Positions 43,229-52,100 of a stretch of DNA of 64,000 nucleotides are shown one piece after another; position 1 is the stretch's first letter, and each line of letters begins with the position of its first letter. A model generated the notes under the pieces. That model was not told where the DNA came from and made no database searches. It worked only from the letters and a program-made list of their open reading frames with translations. The DNA comes from Simplicispira sp. 125 (GTDB lineage Bacteria; Pseudomonadota; Gammaproteobacteria; Burkholderiales; Burkholderiaceae_C), in NCBI RefSeq assembly GCF_003096555.1, contig NZ_QEKM01000001.1, positions 682,001 to 746,000 on the forward strand, given 5' to 3'. A program made the position numbers and the translations under genes.

Positions 43229-44485
43229 ATGCTTACCGACACCGCATTGCGCAACTTCAAGCCTAAGTCCAAGGCTTACAAGGCTTCCGACCGTGACGGC
43301 ATGTACGTGACGGTATCGCCCACCGGTACCGTCACCTTCCGCTTCGATTACCGTCTCAACGGCCGGCGCGAGACGCTGACCATTGGCCGATATGGGCTGT
43401 CCGGTATTTCGCTGGCGATGGCCCGCGAAAAGCTGCTGGATGCCAAGAAGGCCGTCGCCCAGGGCAAGTCCCCGGCGTACGAGAAGCAGCGTGAGAAGCG
43501 TCGCCTGACCGCCGCCAAGAACTTCGGCGACATGACCGCCCAATGGCTGGTCGGCGCCAGGATGGCCGACAGCACGCGAGCGATGCGCAAGAGCATCGTC
43601 GATCGGGACATCCTGCCGGCCTTCCAGAACCGCTTGCTCAATGAAATCAGCGCCGATGATTTGCGCGCCTTGTGCAGCAAGGTGAAGGGGCGGGGCGCCC
43701 CGGCTACCGCGGTGCATGTCCGCGACATCGTGAAGCAGGTCTATGCCTTCGCCATCCTGCATGGTGAGAAGCTGGACAACCCGGCGGCCGACGTGGGCGC
43801 GGCGTCGATCGCGACCTTCGTGCCCAAGGACCGTGCCTTGTCGCCACTGGAGATTCGCCTGGTGTCGCGGCAGATGGAGTCGGTGGCCACCTATCCCACC
43901 ATCCGGCTGGCGTTGCGCATGATCCTGTTGACGCTGGTGCGCAAGAGCGAGCTGATCGAGGCTACCTGGGACGAGGTCGATTTCGAAAACGCGACCTGGA
44001 CCATTCCGAAGCAGCGGATGAAGGGGCGCAACCCGCATGTGGTCTACCTGTCGCGCCAGGCGCTGGACATCCTGGTGGCGTTGCACACCTGTGCGGCCGG
44101 ATCGAAGTTCGTGCTGCCGTCGCGCTACGACTCCGACCGTTGCATGTCCCACGCGACCCTCAACCGGGTCACGCAGATCGTGGCGCAGCGGGCGAAGGCT
44201 TCAGGCCTCCCGCTGGAGCCGTTCACCGTCCACGATCTGCGCCGCACGGGCTCGACGCTGCTCAACGAGATCGGGTTCAACCGTGACTGGATCGAGAAGT
44301 GCCTTGCGCACGAGGAGGGGCGCTCCTCGCGCTCGATCTACAACAAGGCTGAGTACGCCGAGCAGCGGCGCCACATGCTGCAGGAGTGGGCCAATATGGT
44401 CGATGCCTGGATCGACGGGCAGACCTACGTGCCGAAGCTGATGCCGGACAACGTGGTCGTGCCGGTGTTGAGTGCGTTGGCTTGA
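43229..44485 (+). CDS. int: Tyrosine recombinase/integrase (P4-type, guaA site)
   Basis: The 418-residue integrase has an N-terminal arm-binding domain (LRNFKPKSKAYKASDRDGMY, then LTIGRYGLSG), a core-binding domain (residues about 100-185) and a catalytic domain with R238 (LVRKSEL), H335 and R338 (HDLRR), H361 (LAHEE) and nucleophile Y371 (SIYNKAEY). It catalyses integration and, with an excisionase, excision. AGGAGG lies ten bases before the ATG. Its position at guaA 3' fits the family. Confidence 0.93.
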   Translation: MLTDTALRNFKPKSKAYKASDRDGMYVTVSPTGTVTFRFDYRLNGRRETLTIGRYGLSGISLAMAREKLLDAKKAVAQGKSPAYEKQREKRRLTAAKNFGDMTAQWLVGARMADSTRAMRKSIVDRDILPAFQNRLLNEISADDLRALCSKVKGRGAPATAVHVRDIVKQVYAFAILHGEKLDNPAADVGAASIATFVPKDRALSPLEIRLVSRQMESVATYPTIRLALRMILLTLVRKSELIEATWDEVDFENATWTIPKQRMKGRNPHVVYLSRQALDILVALHTCAAGSKFVLPSRYDSDRCMSHATLNRVTQIVAQRAKASGLPLEPFTVHDLRRTGSTLLNEIGFNRDWIEKCLAHEEGRSSRSIYNKAEYAEQRRHMLQEWANMVDAWIDGQTYVPKLMPDNVVVPVLSALA

Positions 44486-44494
44486 TGTGGAGCC

Positions 44495-44534
44495 AAGGTT
44501 GTCACTTGACAACCTTGCTGATTCTTCCCATACT
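44495..44534 (+). promoter_or_regulatory. Promoter with overlapping palindromic operator for the HicA-like/HTH pair
   Basis: A perfect ten-base inverted repeat, AAGGTTGTCA-CT-TGACAACCTT (44495-44516), overlaps a -35 box TTGACA (44506-44511), followed after 17 bases by a -10-like CATACT (44529-44534). Transcription would start within a few bases of the first gene. An autorepressor binding here, most simply the HTH partner, is inferred. Confidence 0.6.
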
Positions 44535-44545
44535 GGAGACTGTTG

Positions 44546-44821
44546 ATGGCACGTTCCTCTCATCCGAAGAAAGAGGTCGAGGGAGCGCTCAGGCACGCTG
44601 AAGGGCAAGGCTGGCGCGTGGAAGTCGGTGGCAGCCATGCCTGGGGGCGGATTTATTGCCCGTACAACGACGCGGAGTGTCGCTGTGGCGAGTTTTGTAT
44701 CACCAGCGTGTGGAGCACGCCAAAGAACCCTGGCAACCACGCGCGCGCCTTGCGGCGCGTCGTGGACAACTGCACCACGCACCGCAAGCAGCAGGAGGCG
44801 GCAGACGATGCCGAGGAGTAG
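44546..44821 (+). CDS. HicA-like small protein (candidate toxin)
   Basis: The 91-residue protein is not a clear member of a family I can name with certainty. It has a HicA-like double-stranded RNA-binding pattern: KKEVEGALRHAEGQGWRVEV, GGSHAWGRIY (with the glycine-serine-histidine of HicA toxins) and a final helix ARALRRVVDNC. Between the strands lies a four-cysteine insert (CPYNDAECRCGEFC) absent from classical HicA. Start ATG 44546 (or TTG 44543). The next gene begins four bases after its stop and encodes a DNA-binding protein, a toxin-antitoxin layout. Confidence 0.5.
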   Translation: MARSSHPKKEVEGALRHAEGQGWRVEVGGSHAWGRIYCPYNDAECRCGEFCITSVWSTPKNPGNHARALRRVVDNCTTHRKQQEAADDAEE

Positions 44822-44825
44822 CACG

Positions 44826-45350
44826 ATGGAATACACCTTCACCCTGAAATACCAACTCGCCGACGATGACCGCGATCCGGATGCGCTGGTCGAGCGCCTG
44901 GGCGAGGCCGGCTGCGACGATGCCTTGGTTGGCATCGGGCAGCCGGGCCGGCTCGCCCTGGAGTTCACGCGCGAGGCGGACAGTGCGGACGCGGCTGTGC
45001 GCAGCGCGCTGGCCGACGTGCGGCGCGCCGTACCGTCGGCCAGGCTGATCGAGGTCGCGCCGGATTTGGTCGGTCTGACCGATGTGGCCGACATCGTGGG
45101 CGTGTCGCGGCAGAACATGCGCAAGCTGATGCTGGCCCATCCGGGCAGCTTCCCGGCGCCGGTGCATGAGGGCAGTGCGTCGATCTGGCACTTGGCGGAT
45201 GTGTTGACCTGGCTGCAGGCCAAGGGCAGCTACTCGCTGGCCTTGGACGTTCTGGAGGTGGCGCGCGCGGCCTTGCAGGTCAATGTGGCCAAGGAAGGGC
45301 GGCGGCTATCGCGTTCGGCTTCCAAGGAGCTTGACGCTCTTGTTGGATGA
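44826..45350 (+). CDS. HTH DNA-binding protein, candidate antitoxin/autorepressor
   Basis: The 174-residue protein has an N-terminal alpha/beta domain of about 75 residues (MEYTFTLKYQLADDDRDPDA ... READSADAAVRSALADVRRA) and a C-terminal helix-turn-helix (VGLTDVADIVGVSRQNMRKL, then a helix before WHLADVLTWLQ), similar in architecture to HTH_17/AlpA-like regulators. ATG 44826 lies four bases after the upstream stop. With the palindrome before the pair, it probably represses its own operon. Role as antitoxin is inference. Confidence 0.55.
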   Translation: MEYTFTLKYQLADDDRDPDALVERLGEAGCDDALVGIGQPGRLALEFTREADSADAAVRSALADVRRAVPSARLIEVAPDLVGLTDVADIVGVSRQNMRKLMLAHPGSFPAPVHEGSASIWHLADVLTWLQAKGSYSLALDVLEVARAALQVNVAKEGRRLSRSASKELDALVG

Positions 45351-45366
45351 GAGGCTGTTGCCAGCC

Positions 45367-45753
45367 TCATCCCTGAGCGGAACCCGCCCGAACAGGGCGG
45401 GTTTTTCGCAGGTGGACATCCGGCCTGGTGGCGCCGGTGCGCGGGGTTTGCTTGCGTTCGTCGATCCAGGCCTCTACCTCGGCCAGGTCCCACACTACGC
45501 AGCGCGGCGTCAGATTGAAGCGCCGGGGAAACTCACCGCGTCGCTCCATTTCGTAGATCGTCGTTTCGGCCAGGGGGACGATCTGCCGCAACTCATGGCG
45601 GCGAATGGTGCGCCGAAATGGCAAAGCGGCATGTTTGGGAAACTGCGGGAGATCGTCGTAGGCGTTTGAGCCGGGCAAGGGGAGGGATGCGGGCTGCGGG
45701 CGCATCGCTAGGTCGGTGTGCTGATCGATTTTTCCTAACGGGTTACTCTCCAT
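45367..45753 (-). CDS. AlpA-family regulator
   Basis: The 128-residue protein has the AlpA/HTH_17 module TIRRHELRQIVPLAETTIYE, MERRGEFPRRFNLTPRCVVW and LAEVEAWIDER. Such proteins act as excision or prophage regulators near integrases. ATG 45753 is selected because GGAG lies six bases upstream; in-frame codons at 45783 and 45798 lack one. The last 15-20 codons run across the convergent gene's terminator, so the C-terminal tail may be dispensable. Confidence 0.8.
   Translation of the reverse strand: MESNPLGKIDQHTDLAMRPQPASLPLPGSNAYDDLPQFPKHAALPFRRTIRRHELRQIVPLAETTIYEMERRGEFPRRFNLTPRCVVWDLAEVEAWIDERKQTPRTGATRPDVHLRKTRPVRAGSAQG
45381..45406 (+). terminator. Rho-independent terminator after the HTH gene
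   Basis: AACCCGCCC (45381-45389), loop GAACA, GGGCGGGTT (45395-45403), then further T residues. It serves the + strand HTH gene and lies within the 3' end of the convergent AlpA-type gene. Confidence 0.8.
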
Positions 45754-46060
45754 GTCGAACTCCGTGATTGTTCGGCGATGCATGGGTTGCCATCGCATGA
45801 CGATATGGTGGCTTTCATTGGCAATCGCGGAAACTCACAGGAGCGTAGAGAGGCGTGTTGGAGACAAGTAGCCAAGGGAAGCGGGGGAGAGCATGGCGAC
45901 GGTATCCATGTCCTTGCCTTCGGGCACACAAGTGAGGCAAATCTGATCGACCGCTTACTGGTCCTGGCTCAACTTCGGGCGCGGCCGGTCTCGCGAACGC
46001 TGCCCTATAGTCGTGCAAATGGCCGAAGCAGTGCCTTGTTTTTCGAGCTGGGGAGTACGA

Positions 46061-47209
46061 ATGCCAATAACAGCATATTCAAAAGAGGCTGCACGCGAGG
46101 TCGATCTTGAGCAGTGGCTGACGCTGAACCACTATTCGATCAAAGGCGACCCGTTGCTTGAGCGGATGCCGGTCGAGCTGAGGGAGAAGGCCGCGCGCGA
46201 CATCGAATGCAGTGGCTGCCGTGCACACGGTGCGATGCTGGTGGCAGTTGGCCGCCAACGTGGCGTGGGCCGCAGTGTGAGTCAGGGGCACTTTCGATTC
46301 GGCACAGCAGGTGGTGCCAACCCTCACCATCCGTTCTGCGACTTTTATTTCGACGAACAGGCACCACGCAATGCGGACTACCTCGTGAACTTCGCGAGCG
46401 ATAAGTCGACTTTCACCCGAGTCGTCCGTGACTTGGTGTGCAGGGGCATCCGTGCAGGGCATTTCGGTCAAGGCGATATCCGCCGTACGCGGCTATGGTT
46501 CCTTGATGAGAAAATTGCGCATGCGATGCCCTTGGACGTGACGCCCGAACTCTTGAACTGGTGCGTCGATATGGATGGCGCAAGGTTTGCTCGGGAGTTG
46601 CCTTTCCAGCCTGAGCATGGGCAAATGCCAGGTTTCGATTGGACTCAAGCGGCCAAAAGCGAATGGTGCCGCCGAAACGCCGGACTGTTCGAAGAACGGC
46701 CGATACGAGTGCATTTCAGGTCGGAGGCGATTCAGCGCGCGCTCAAGCTGATCGAACTAAAAGGCAGTGCCACTGTCCTTGACCCAACCGCTCTTCGAGA
46801 GAAATATGAGACTGTGGTGCAGTTGTCGGAGTTTGCAGCGATCTACCTCTACCATCAGGTGGGCGAGAAGCCAAAGAACCATTGGCGAATCGACGGCCTT
46901 AAATCGGCGGGGCGTGGGCTTCTGGCTCTATGCGCGCTGCTACTGTTCATGAACAACTGGGACGTAGCCCGAGCCAGCTCGGCTTTCGCGCGTCTGACGG
47001 CGCTCCCGCCCGCCGCGGACGGCACCGAGGGCAACGTCATGGGCTTGAACCCGTTTCACGACTACGAGGCTTGGCAGATCCTCCATGAAGCCAGGCAGGT
47101 CGCAGTTCGTCGAACCGATACTCGGCCAGTGGCCGAGCAGATCGACGCACTCAAGACGGCGCTGCATACTGCCTACTTGGACTGGCTCACAAAAACCAAG
47201 CCTCACTAG
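46061..47209 (+). CDS. Uncharacterised protein with a C-C-H-C zinc-like motif (defence-island cargo)
   Basis: I do not recognise this 382-residue protein. It has C50-x2-C53 (DIECSGCRAHGA) and HHPFCDFYF (H90, C93), a possible zinc site, followed by helical regions rich in aromatic and charged residues. A hydrophobic stretch LLALCALLLF near residue 290 is too short and isolated to call a membrane anchor. ATG 46061 is chosen because GGGAG lies six bases upstream. A DUF2971 gene follows after nine bases, so the two are probably an operon. Codon use is less GC-biased than the flanking backbone. It may be one half of a phage-defence system. Confidence 0.6.
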   Translation: MPITAYSKEAAREVDLEQWLTLNHYSIKGDPLLERMPVELREKAARDIECSGCRAHGAMLVAVGRQRGVGRSVSQGHFRFGTAGGANPHHPFCDFYFDEQAPRNADYLVNFASDKSTFTRVVRDLVCRGIRAGHFGQGDIRRTRLWFLDEKIAHAMPLDVTPELLNWCVDMDGARFARELPFQPEHGQMPGFDWTQAAKSEWCRRNAGLFEERPIRVHFRSEAIQRALKLIELKGSATVLDPTALREKYETVVQLSEFAAIYLYHQVGEKPKNHWRIDGLKSAGRGLLALCALLLFMNNWDVARASSAFARLTALPPAADGTEGNVMGLNPFHDYEAWQILHEARQVAVRRTDTRPVAEQIDALKTALHTAYLDWLTKTKPH

Positions 47210-47218
47210 GCCTACCCT

Positions 47219-47866
47219 ATGACCGAATCAAGCAAGGTGTTTCGCCGCTACACCGACTTGGCGTCACTGCTCGATATGCTCCGTCGCAGGGCCATCACAC
47301 TTCTGAGGCCAGATACCTGGGACGACCGGAATGATCGGCTCATGATGAAGACCTACGCGGACTGCTTGGAGCTGAAGACACTGCTGGCCCTGTGCTTGAC
47401 TAGCCGGGGCGAGACTTATCACCACTGGAAGGTCTTCACTGATAAGAGCAATGGCGTCTGCATCCACTTTCGACGAGACGAGTTCAAGCAGGCCATGCGA
47501 GCTGCCGGCGTGAAGGTCGAAAAGGTCAATTACCTGAAGTTGGATCAGCTCGTTGCCGATGACCACCCCATCGAAACGCTACCTTTCCTGAAGCGTTTCG
47601 GCTTCGGCGACGAGGGCGAGTACCGTGCCGTTTACAAGAATAAGGCTGCAGAAGATCACTTGAAGCAGGTCGAGATCGACCTCAACATCATCGAACGGAT
47701 CAGCCTCAATCCGTGGATGCCGAAGCCTGTTTTCGAGTCGGTTCGAACCACTATCGAATCCCAACGCGGAGGGGCTGCGTTCACGGTGAACCACTCGTCG
47801 CTTATCGATAACCAGAGGTGGCGCCAATTCGCCACGCAGTACGAGAAGAAGGCTAGGCCCGACTGA
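47219..47866 (+). CDS. DUF2971 family protein
   Basis: The 215-residue protein has the DUF2971 pattern: KVFRRYTDLASLLDMLRRRA, then LRPDTWDDRNDRLMM, LCLTSRGETYHHWKVFTDKS and GVCIHFRRDEFKQAM, and EGEYRAVYK. DUF2971 proteins are often found in defence islands and mobile elements, but their molecular activity is not established to my knowledge. It is probably co-transcribed with the unknown gene upstream and is separated from hamA by a 419-base spacer containing a shared repeat. Confidence 0.75.
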   Translation: MTESSKVFRRYTDLASLLDMLRRRAITLLRPDTWDDRNDRLMMKTYADCLELKTLLALCLTSRGETYHHWKVFTDKSNGVCIHFRRDEFKQAMRAAGVKVEKVNYLKLDQLVADDHPIETLPFLKRFGFGDEGEYRAVYKNKAAEDHLKQVEIDLNIIERISLNPWMPKPVFESVRTTIESQRGGAAFTVNHSSLIDNQRWRQFATQYEKKARPD

Positions 47867-48285
47867 CGGTCCTTTGGCTTCGGTTCTTAGCGTACTGCGG
47901 CCTCTTGGGCCTGCGCGCTTCGCTTGCCTCCGGGGGAAAGCCCTGAGGGCTATCCCCGCCGCGCTGGCTTGGCGCCCCTGAAGGTACCGAACCGGCTGCG
48001 CCGGATCGGATGGGTGCGTTCCCTTGTTGAGGAGGGGTGGCTTGCTGTTCCCTTCATGGTGCCACGGCGTGCTCGCCGTGCAAGGGCTGCGCGGGCTTTG
48101 CACGCTGGCGGCCTGCGGCCGTCGTAGACCCTTGACTGCTTGCGCTGCGCCGAGAGCTGGAAGGGCTGGGCAATTCCGCCTGGCAAGCCGAACGAACCGG
48201 CTTACACTGGATCAATAGGTTTCATTTGTAAATTGAAGTCGGGGGCGTCAGCTTCGAGGGGCGGCGACAGGATGAAAAAATAGGG
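47867..48285. other. Spacer between DUF2971 and hamA with repeat copy A
   Basis: No gene is supported. Positions 47910-48010 are copy A of a 100-115 bp element repeat (CCTGCGCGCTTCGCTTGCCT ... TATCCCCGCCGCGCTGGCTT, GGCGCCCCTG, CCGAACCGGCTGCGCCGGAT), also present at about 52551-52655 and 57040-57152. The rest is GC-rich with short inverted repeats (CACGGCGTGCTCGCCGTG). The last 80 bases become AT-richer before hamA, where a promoter is likely though no consensus is clear. Confidence 0.6.
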
Positions 48286-49107
48286 ATGACAAAACCGCAT
48301 ACCAACTGGCTCAAGAAAACTGGAGCCAAAATCCAAACAGTGGATGGGGTGGCCGTCGCTGTATATGAGCTCACCATCGATCACGCCGACAGCCCAACTC
48401 TCACGGCTTGGGCAAGGCACTTTCGCGAGCACTACTGCTTGGATAGCCAGATTGACCGCCTTAGAAAGGGCACGAAGAAGTCACGCGAGCAATACTTGTT
48501 GGACCTGGTTTTTCCAGATAAATCGGAAGATTTCGGCCCCGCTACGCGCTCTGGAGATTTCGCGGAAATCCTAATCGCAGATCTTCTTGACAGTCAGATG
48601 GGTTTCTGGATACCGCGTACCCGCTACGATGACAAGTTGGTGCGGAACGAGTCGCCGAAGGGCACCGATGTGCTCGGGTTCAAGTTCGGTGGCGTTGGTC
48701 CTGCCAAGCCGTCCAAAAAAGATACCCTCATTTCCTTCGAGTCCAAAGCACAACTCAGTGGCAAGAAGGCAAAGGCACGATTGCAGGACGCAGTCAGTGA
48801 TTCAGCTAAGGATGTGTACCGTATATCAGAGTCGCTCAATGCTATGAAGCGTCGCCTGATTGCGCGGGAAGACGATGAGGGTGCGGATCGAGTAGAGCGG
48901 TTCCAGGATGGACTTGAGGTGCCCTACATCCGTGTATCGGGCGCCGCCGCTATCTTTTGCACGAGTGTCTACGACCCTGGCCAGATATCCAAGACCGACT
49001 GCACGGGGCACGAAAACATGAACAATCTCATGCTCGTGGTCGTGCATTCCGCTACGCTCATGGCGTTTGTTCATGCGCTCTACGAAAGGGCCGCCAATGA
49101 AGCCTGA
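48286..49107 (+). CDS. hamA: Hachiman defence protein HamA (DUF1837 nuclease)
   Basis: The 273-residue protein matches the DUF1837/HamA layout: a PD-(D/E)xK-type nuclease core with E94 in SGDFAEILIADLL, D128 in PKGTDVLGFKF and E152-x-K154 in ISFESKAQLSGK, then DSAKDVYRISESLNAMKRR and a C-terminal domain. In characterised Hachiman, HamA is the DNA nuclease held inactive by the HamB helicase and released during phage infection. It overlaps hamB by 11 bases. The catalytic triad is complete. Confidence 0.88.
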   Translation: MTKPHTNWLKKTGAKIQTVDGVAVAVYELTIDHADSPTLTAWARHFREHYCLDSQIDRLRKGTKKSREQYLLDLVFPDKSEDFGPATRSGDFAEILIADLLDSQMGFWIPRTRYDDKLVRNESPKGTDVLGFKFGGVGPAKPSKKDTLISFESKAQLSGKKAKARLQDAVSDSAKDVYRISESLNAMKRRLIAREDDEGADRVERFQDGLEVPYIRVSGAAAIFCTSVYDPGQISKTDCTGHENMNNLMLVVVHSATLMAFVHALYERAANEA

Positions 49108-52100
49108 ACGACGCGCTCGTTTCGCCGCTGCTGTCACCCTTTCGAAGGGCAAGATGTACGAGTACGGTGTACCGGAGGACGATCACATTGCACTTCCTGA
49201 AGGGCTAGACCTGGAGATGCAATTTCCCTTGGCCGTCGGAACCGTGGGGGACTTTGCGTCTGAAGCTGTGGCGAAGGCCATTGGAGCGGAAGACGATGCA
49301 CACACACCTCGAGACGAAGTCATCTTCTCGGCGCAGGTCCTTCAAGCATTTGATGATTCGCTACTCAACCAGGATCTTTCGTTCAATCTGCGCTTGTTAG
49401 CCGCTGCAGGCTTCTACCTTGGCGACGTACCGGGAAATGCTGCGGTACAGATATCCAAGCTCGCGCAGCTCCAAAACCCGGAAGGCGACCCACTGGCTCT
49501 TGCTGCAAAGGTCGCAATGGACAAACCCTGGAGCCAGGCAGACAACACTCTTGAATCGTCCTATGCCACAGCCATCCTTGGTGCGCTGGGCGAACACTTT
49601 AAGACCGGCGGCGGGAGCGAAGGAGCTATCGCAGCGATCAGAAGGTTGCGTAGTTGGGCATATGCAAGCGCTTCAGCGCACGAACTGCTGATGGCAGATT
49701 TGCTCGGCGCTGTGAGCGCGACACGCATCGCGAACTCGGCTTGGACCTTGCTGCCGCAATATAGTGAACTGAGTGGAGATAGCTGGCAACCCTATCTATC
49801 CCGACCCGGATCAATCAAAGAGATGTGGCCATCCCAAAGAATGGTAGGGGAGGCTGGCCTCTACAAGGGACAATCGGGTGTCGTTCAGATGCCCACAAGC
49901 GCCGGGAAATCCAGGGCAACTGAACTCGTCATCCGGTCGGCGTTCCTGTCGTCGCGGACCAAACTGGCCTTGGTTGTCGCACCGTTCCGTGCTCTATGCC
50001 AAGAGATTGCAACCGATCTTGAAAGAGCATTCAAGGACGACGGCTACAACGTCAACCAACTGAGCGAAGCGCTGCAGCCGGACATCGATTTCGATATCTT
50101 CGACATGTCGATCGAGTCGGCGCCTAAGGTTGTTGTGCTTACACCGGAGAAGCTCCTCTACACGTTGCGGCAGGAGCCCGACATCGTACAGAAGGCTGGT
50201 CTGGTGGTTTATGACGAGGGGCACCAATTCGACACCGGCACTCGGGGGGTGACTTACGAACTGCTGCTTACCTCGATCAAAAGACTGTTGCCGGATTCGG
50301 CCCAGAGCATGCTGATCTCTGCGGTCATCCAGAACGCGGCGGCTGTTGCCACCTGGCTCCTCAAGGATGGTGCGCGGGTGGTTTCAGACAAATCCTTGCA
50401 AGCCAGACGACTGGTCGCGTTCGCAAGCCTTCCTCATGGCAAAGATGGTCAACTGCAATTCAATGTCGCATCCGATAGTGAGCAGGACTTTTTCGTTCCC
50501 CGAGTCATCGTTCCCGAAAAGCAGCCACGCCTTCCCAGAGAAAAGAAGGATCGATACTTCCCAACAGAAGAGAGTGGCTCCATCGCGCTGTACCTTGGCT
50601 TGCGCCTTCTAGAAAATGGCGGTGTTGCGATTTATGCGGGTCGAAAGGCTTCCGCTGCAAAAATTGTGAGAGATGCAGTTGGGGAAACGTTCCGGCGCGG
50701 AATATCGCTGGCGCCGCCATCAACGCACAGTGATCCTGAAGAGATTCGCCGCTTCGTAAATCTCTACTCAAGAAACTTTGGCGCTGAGTCTTACTTGACG
50801 AAGGGTGCTTCTCTCGGCATCTTCGCCCACCATGGCAATACCCCGCAAGGGATTCGGATTGCGATCGAACACGCGATGCGGCAAAAGCTCATCCGTATGA
50901 TCGTCTGCACATCAACTCTTGCACAGGGTGTCAACCTCCCTATCCGATACCTGCTTGTGACGAGCGCCATGCAGGGGCGAGAATTGATCAAGGCGCGAGA
51001 TTTTCATAACCTGATGGGTCGAGCGGGGCGCGCCGGGATGTATGGTGAGGGCACGGTGATCTTCACGGACCACCGTCTGTACGACGAGCGAGCCACCGAA
51101 TCACGTCGATGGGATAACTCTGTCAAGCTGATCAATCCCGACAGTGCTGAGCCAACTGGAAGTACGTTGCTGTCGCTCTTCGATCCGATGAAAAACGAGA
51201 CGGGAACTCGAACGTTGGGTAAACCCAGCCCAGCCGAGTTCGCAACCATGATCGTTGACGATTGGGAACGCCTGTATGAGGCGATTGGCAATATTTCCGC
51301 TGATCTTCAAAGCAAGAAATTCTCTGTCGGATCGTTGCGGGAACAGCTCAAGGCCAAGAAAAAAATCGTCGAGGCCGTTGAGAGCTTCTTGATGACCTAT
51401 CGCGGCGATGGTGATGCCGAAACTTTTGTTGCCAACGCCAAGGTACTGGCAAGCGAAACGTTGGCCTTTTCTCTCGCCACCGAAGAACAGAAGACGCTAT
51501 TGACTGGAGTATTTGAATCCATCGCGCGCCGCATTGAGTTGCATGTCCCCAATGTTGAAAACCAACATCGCTTCGGGCGCACCCTCTTGGGAATTGATCA
51601 TGCTCTGGCAGTCGAGGCTTGGGTAACTGAGAATGAAGAGAAGATCGGCGGAACAGAATCGATCGATGATTTGTTTGGATTGGTGTGGCCTCTGTTGACC
51701 ACGCTTTCTTCTGAGAAGCGGTTGACCGACACGACTCCTGTCGGTGCGCTTAGGACGTTAGCTGCGGGATGGCTGGCAGGTCAATCGTTCGCCGAACTCC
51801 TGCAGGGGCTTGATGCGCAAGACGCCACTTACCCTTATGGGGAGAATGCTAGGGCCTTCGACCTGGATTTGGTTGTCGATCTCTGTGAACAGACCTTTGG
51901 CTTTGAGTTCGCGTTGCTGCTCGCGTCAGTGAAAGAGTCGTACTTGGCCCGTGCAATCGAAGTGGCCGGAGATACTCTCTCGGATCATTTCGATCTTCTG
52001 CAAAAGCGATTGAAGTATGGTTTGCCCGATCAAGACTGCGTCGCATATTACGAAGCAGGATTCTCAGAGCGGGTGATTGCGCAGGAGTTGTCCGATGACA

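Noticed and set aside
47219..47866. DUF2971 gene as a Hachiman component
   Set aside because: A 419-base spacer with a repeat separates it from hamA and the known system has two genes only.
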